A stretch of 22,322 nt of DNA from Bacteroidota bacterium (lineage in GTDB: Bacteria; Bacteroidota; Bacteroidia; Flavobacteriales_F; PHOS-HE28), in contig CAUJFM010000172.1 in NCBI GenBank assembly GCA_963169595.1, positions 1-22,322 on the forward strand, read 5' to 3'. This document shows positions 19,956-22,322 of the stretch, in pieces. The position numbers and the translations under genes were made by a program. The stretch's first letter is position 1. Each line of letters starts with the position of its first letter. The notes beneath the pieces are model-generated. The model did no database searches. It was not told the origin of the DNA and was given only the letters and a program-made list of their open reading frames with translations.

Positions 19956-21263
19956 TCACTCCTCCACGAAGTCCATGTCCTTGTGGAAGGTCTCGTGCAC
20001 CCGCGTGGTGGCCCAGAAGGCGGCCCCGATGCAGACCACGCCAACGACCAGCGCACTGGTGACGTTGCCCAGCGGCATGGCCAGGAACTTGAACGCGTTG
20101 GTCACCGGCAGCACCGCCCCCCGCACGAAATTGGGCGTGGTGGTGGCCACGGTGCTGCGGATGTTGGTGCCGAACTGCTCGCTGGCCACGGTGACGAAGA
20201 TGACCCAGTAACCTGTTGCTGTGCCCAAGGCCAGGCACATCCACAGGTAGGTGTCGATGGTGGCGCCCTGCAGGCCGAAGAGGAAGACGAGGGTGAGCGC
20301 GAGGTTGGCCACGAGGTAGCCGTAGATCACCTTTTTCCGGCTGCGCACGATCTGGCTGAGGATGCCGCTGAGCAGGTCGCCCAGGCTGAGGCCGATGTAG
20401 GCGTAGCGGATGGCCAGGCCGTTGATGCGCTTCTGGTCCTCCGGGGAAAGTGAGCTGGTGTCAATGCCGAACTGGGGCACGAACACGTCCTGGCTCAGGT
20501 TCACCAGCACGCCGATCACATACCACACGGGCACGCCGATGAGGATGCAGCCCAGGTAGCGGAGCAGCCGGTCGCGGTCGTTGAAGAGCATGCGCAGGTC
20601 GCCCTTGCGCACGGTGTCCGCCTTCCGCGTGCGCTCGAAGAGCCCGCTCTCAAAGGCCCCCACCCGCATCACCAGCAGCAGCAGGCCCATGAGGCCGCCC
20701 ACCAGGTACGCCACCTGCCAGTCCATCAGCACATCGCCGGTGAAGTGGGTGTACACCTGCCCCAGCACCTGGCCCTGGCGCACCACCTCGTCCGCGAACA
20801 CCGCGCCCAGTGCGCCGAAGGTCACCACGATCATGGTGCCATAGCCGCGTTTGCCGGCGGGCATGGTCTCGGTGATGAGCGTGATGCCGGCGCCGAGCTC
20901 GCCCGCCAGCCCCACGCCGGCGATGAAGCGCACGATGGCGTAGGAGGTGATGTCGAAGGTGAAGGCATTGGCCACGTTGGCCAGGGAATAGAGCAGGATG
21001 CTGCCGAAAAGCACCGTGATGCGGCCCTTCTTGTCGCCCCACACGCCCCACAGGATGCCGCCCACGAGCATCCCCATCATCTGCCAGTTGAACAGGTCGA
21101 TGCCGATGTCCTTGATCCGCGGGTGGTCGGCGCCCAGGATGAACTCCAGGCTCTCCCGCTTCACCACGTTGAAGAGCACCAGGTCATAGATGTCCACGAA
21201 GTAGCCGAGCGCCGCCACGGTGATGAGCAGGGCGGTGCGCCGGTCGGGGAAGAGGGCGTTCAT
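19956..21263 (-). CDS. MFS transporter, sugar/organic acid-type (435 aa)
   Basis: A 12-helix major facilitator. Helix 1 carries G-Y-F-V-D-I-Y-D-L-V-L-F (the acidic pattern of the sugar porter/metabolite:H+ groups), loop 2-3 has the MFS signature G-V-W-G-D-K-K-G-R, helix 4-5 has F-I-A-G-V-G-L-A-G-E-L-G-A-G (a G-x-x-x-G-x-E motif typical of SP/ACS/MHS members) and E-T-M-P-A-G-K-R-G. A polar central loop (R-T-R-K-A-D-T-V-R-K-G-D) separates the halves. N-F-V-R-G-A-V-L-P-V-T-N and the acidic end D-M-D-F-V-E-E finish it. The substrate is unknown; sugar phosphate, dicarboxylate or proline-betaine-like solutes are all possible. ATG 21263 (M-N-A-L-F-P-D-R-R) is preferred over 21293/21314. It is divergent from pyrR, with 104 nt between starts. 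Confidence 0.88.
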   Translation of the reverse strand: MNALFPDRRTALLITVAALGYFVDIYDLVLFNVVKRESLEFILGADHPRIKDIGIDLFNWQMMGMLVGGILWGVWGDKKGRITVLFGSILLYSLANVANAFTFDITSYAIVRFIAGVGLAGELGAGITLITETMPAGKRGYGTMIVVTFGALGAVFADEVVRQGQVLGQVYTHFTGDVLMDWQVAYLVGGLMGLLLLVMRVGAFESGLFERTRKADTVRKGDLRMLFNDRDRLLRYLGCILIGVPVWYVIGVLVNLSQDVFVPQFGIDTSSLSPEDQKRINGLAIRYAYIGLSLGDLLSGILSQIVRSRKKVIYGYLVANLALTLVFLFGLQGATIDTYLWMCLALGTATGYWVIFVTVASEQFGTNIRSTVATTTPNFVRGAVLPVTNAFKFLAMPLGNVTSALVVGVVCIGAAFWATTRVHETFHKDMDFVEE

Positions 21264-21274
21264 GTTGGGCCCCG

Positions 21275-21282
21275 CGAAAATG
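21275..21282 (-). promoter_or_regulatory. -7-like box (CATTTTCG) before the MFS gene
   Basis: On the minus strand CATTTTCG differs in the first base from TAnnTTCG and ends 11 nt before ATG 21263. It supports that start over the upstream ATGs. Confidence 0.3.
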
Positions 21283-21328
21283 GGGAACGGCATCGGAACC
21301 CGGAAGGATGGCATCCGCGGGTGCCCGC

Positions 21329-21336
21329 TATCTTCG
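21329..21336 (+). promoter_or_regulatory. -7 promoter box (TATCTTCG) for pyrR-pyrB
   Basis: TATCTTCG fits TAnnTTCG exactly and lies 31 nt before the pyrR ATG. It shares the 104-nt divergent region with the MFS promoter. No -33 TTG at the usual distance. Confidence 0.5.
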
Positions 21337-21341
21337 CCGCA

Positions 21342-21359
21342 CCGGCGGTCGTTCGCCGG
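21342..21359 (+). promoter_or_regulatory. hairpin in the pyrR leader
   Basis: CCGGCG (21342-21347) and CGCCGG (21354-21359) form a perfect 6-bp GC stem with the loop GTCGTT, ending 8 nt before the pyrR ATG. It has no U tract and is too short to be a Bacillus-type PyrR attenuator; it could affect translation start. Confidence 0.35.
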
Positions 21360-21367
21360 CCCTACGG

Positions 21368-21955
21368 ATGCGACCGGTCACCATCCTCGATGCCAAGGCC
21401 TTCGGGCTCACCATCACCCGGCTGTGCCATCAGCTGATCGAGGACCATGGCGACCTGGCCGGGGTGGCGATCATCGGCCTTCAGCCACGCGGCATCCTGC
21501 TCGCCCGCCGTCTGCGTGCGGAGCTCAAGCGCATCCTGGGCAGGGAACTGCTGTCCTACGGTGAATTGGACATCACCTTCCACCGCGACGATTTCCGGCA
21601 CCGCACCTCGCTGCCTTCGCCGAGCGCCACCCAGTTGGATTTCACGCTGGATGACCGCCGCGTGGTGCTGGTGGACGATGTGCTCTTCACCGGACGCACC
21701 ATCCGCGCCGGGCTGGACGCGCTGCTCGCCTTCGGACGACCGGCCAGTGTGCAACTGCTGGTGCTCATCGACCGTCGGTTCAGCCGGCAGGTCCCCATTC
21801 AACCCGACTACGTGGGCAAGTGGGTGGACAGCATCGCCGATGAGCGGGTCACCGTGGAATGGAAGGAGAGCGATGGCCAGGACCAGGTGCTGCTGCATCC
21901 GGCCACACGCGACAGTCGCTCCGTTCGCCCCCTCAACGCCGCCACCGACCAATGA
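21368..21955 (+). CDS. pyrR: PyrR-type bifunctional regulator/uracil phosphoribosyltransferase (195 aa)
   Basis: A type I phosphoribosyltransferase: I-I-G-L-Q-P-R-G-I-L-L-A at 35-46, the PRPP signature V-V-L-V-D-D-V-L-F-T-G-R-T at 99-111, and the PyrR-specific L-D-I-T-F-H-R-D-D-F and R-P-A-S-V-Q-L-L-V-L-I-D-R blocks. In Gram-positive bacteria PyrR binds pyr mRNA and also makes UMP from uracil and PRPP; in Bacteroidota the regulatory role is less clear. The last ~15 residues run past the usual end. Its TGA overlaps the ATG of pyrB (ATGA), so the two are coupled, as is usual for pyrR-pyrB pairs. A short hairpin lies just upstream of the start. I chose ATG 21368 because the upstream frame is shadow sequence and a promoter box sits at 21329. 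Confidence 0.92.
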   Translation: MRPVTILDAKAFGLTITRLCHQLIEDHGDLAGVAIIGLQPRGILLARRLRAELKRILGRELLSYGELDITFHRDDFRHRTSLPSPSATQLDFTLDDRRVVLVDDVLFTGRTIRAGLDALLAFGRPASVQLLVLIDRRFSRQVPIQPDYVGKWVDSIADERVTVEWKESDGQDQVLLHPATRDSRSVRPLNAATDQ

Positions 21956-22322
21956 GCCACACCCTTTCCGTCCCCGATCCAGGTGCCGTGAGCGACCAGC
22001 TCAGCGTGGAGCATCTGCTGGGGATCAAGGACCTGAGCGCGGCCGACATCGAGCTCATCTTCCGCACCGCCGATGGGTTCAAGGAGGTACTGAACCGGCC
22101 GATCAAAAAGGTGCCCTCGTTGCGCGACATCACCGTGGCCAACCTCTTCTTCGAGAGCAGCACGCGCACCCGGGTCAGCTTCGAACTGGCGGAGAAGCGC
22201 CTCAGTGCCGATGTGGTGAACTTCAGCAGCAGTGGCAGCAGTGTGAGCAAGGGTGAGACCTTGGTGGATACGGTGAACAACATCCTGGCCATGAAGGTGG
22301 ACATGGTGGTGATGCGCCATCC
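21952..22322 (+). CDS. pyrB: aspartate carbamoyltransferase catalytic chain, N-terminal part (cut by window end)
   Basis: Joins carbamoyl phosphate and aspartate to form carbamoyl aspartate, the first committed pyrimidine step. About 123 residues are visible: a short polar lead, then S-V-E-H-L-L-G-I-K-D-L-S-A-A-D-I-E-L-I-F-type helix, V-A-N-L-F-F-E and the carbamoyl-phosphate site S-T-R-T-R at 70-74 followed by V-S-F-E-L-A-E-K-R-L, and S-V-S-K-G-E-T-L-V-D-T, another phosphate-binding loop. The N-terminal extension before L-L-G-I-K is slightly long but typical in Bacteroidota. The start overlaps the stop of pyrR. The gene continues beyond the window, so length and the Asp-binding domain cannot be checked. 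Confidence 0.95.
   Translation, partial: MSHTLSVPDPGAVSDQLSVEHLLGIKDLSAADIELIFRTADGFKEVLNRPIKKVPSLRDITVANLFFESSTRTRVSFELAEKRLSADVVNFSSSGSSVSKGETLVDTVNNILAMKVDMVVMRH

Noticed and set aside
21308..21367. N-terminal extension of pyrR
   Set aside because: The extra 20 residues cross the promoter box and the leader hairpin, and are not part of the PyrR family.
1..22322. CRISPR arrays, tRNA or rRNA genes, insertion sequences, prophage or restriction genes
   Set aside because: None seen by reading both strands; no spaced direct repeats, cloverleaf-like sequence or transposase/integrase motifs were noticed.

Overview
The window looks like chromosomal DNA from a GC-rich member of the Bacteroidota, probably a high-GC Flavobacteriales lineage (GC estimated by eye in the low-to-mid 60s, not computed). 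Pointers are a DUF5777-type beta-barrel protein, a tRNA_anti-like OB-fold protein, a response regulator fused to a Crp-type regulator, three tandem POT peptide transporters beside a DPP4-type peptidase, weak or absent Shine-Dalgarno sequences, and a recurring promoter element TAnnTT(C/G)G that resembles the Bacteroidota -7 box TAnnTTTG. I see no rRNA, tRNA, insertion sequence, integrase or CRISPR array. It reads as core or near-core chromosome. No stretch longer than 300 bases lacks a gene; the longest gap (about 285 bases, 8861-9145) holds a promoter, a 14-base palindrome and a terminator.

Left part, plus strand (1-3823): the 3' end of a LytTR-type response regulator gene, a doubtful small gene, then a compact run of five exported or membrane-anchored proteins. 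These are a two-domain c-type-cytochrome-like lipoprotein, a one-domain relative, an OB-fold protein, a YceI-family protein and a DUF5777 outer-membrane barrel. The run ends only 5 nt from a convergent gene.

Middle part, minus strand (3829-11540), read right to left: citrate synthase, a coiled-coil protein, an Hsp20 chaperone, a cysteine-dioxygenase-like protein with an altered metal site, a PAS histidine kinase overlapping its REC-Crp response regulator, a small His-tailed membrane protein, a tandem UspA protein, and a site-2 protease with CBS domains. Several units end in recognisable hairpin terminators.

Right part: a peptide-use block on the minus strand (11676-19204) holds the DPP4-type dipeptidyl peptidase, three consecutive POT proton/peptide symporters 7-8 nt apart, and an exported thioredoxin-fold protein. 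The peptidase would release dipeptides that the symporters could import. Next come a four-helix membrane protein of unknown function and an MFS transporter (minus). The MFS gene is divergent from pyrR-pyrB (plus), the start of pyrimidine biosynthesis, with pyrB cut off by the window end.

The best candidate for an under-described system is the 698-3823 envelope run (heme lipoproteins + OB-fold + YceI + barrel). After it come the CBS-protease/UspA/His-tail protein/two-component cluster and the His-to-Tyr change in the cysteine dioxygenase homologue.
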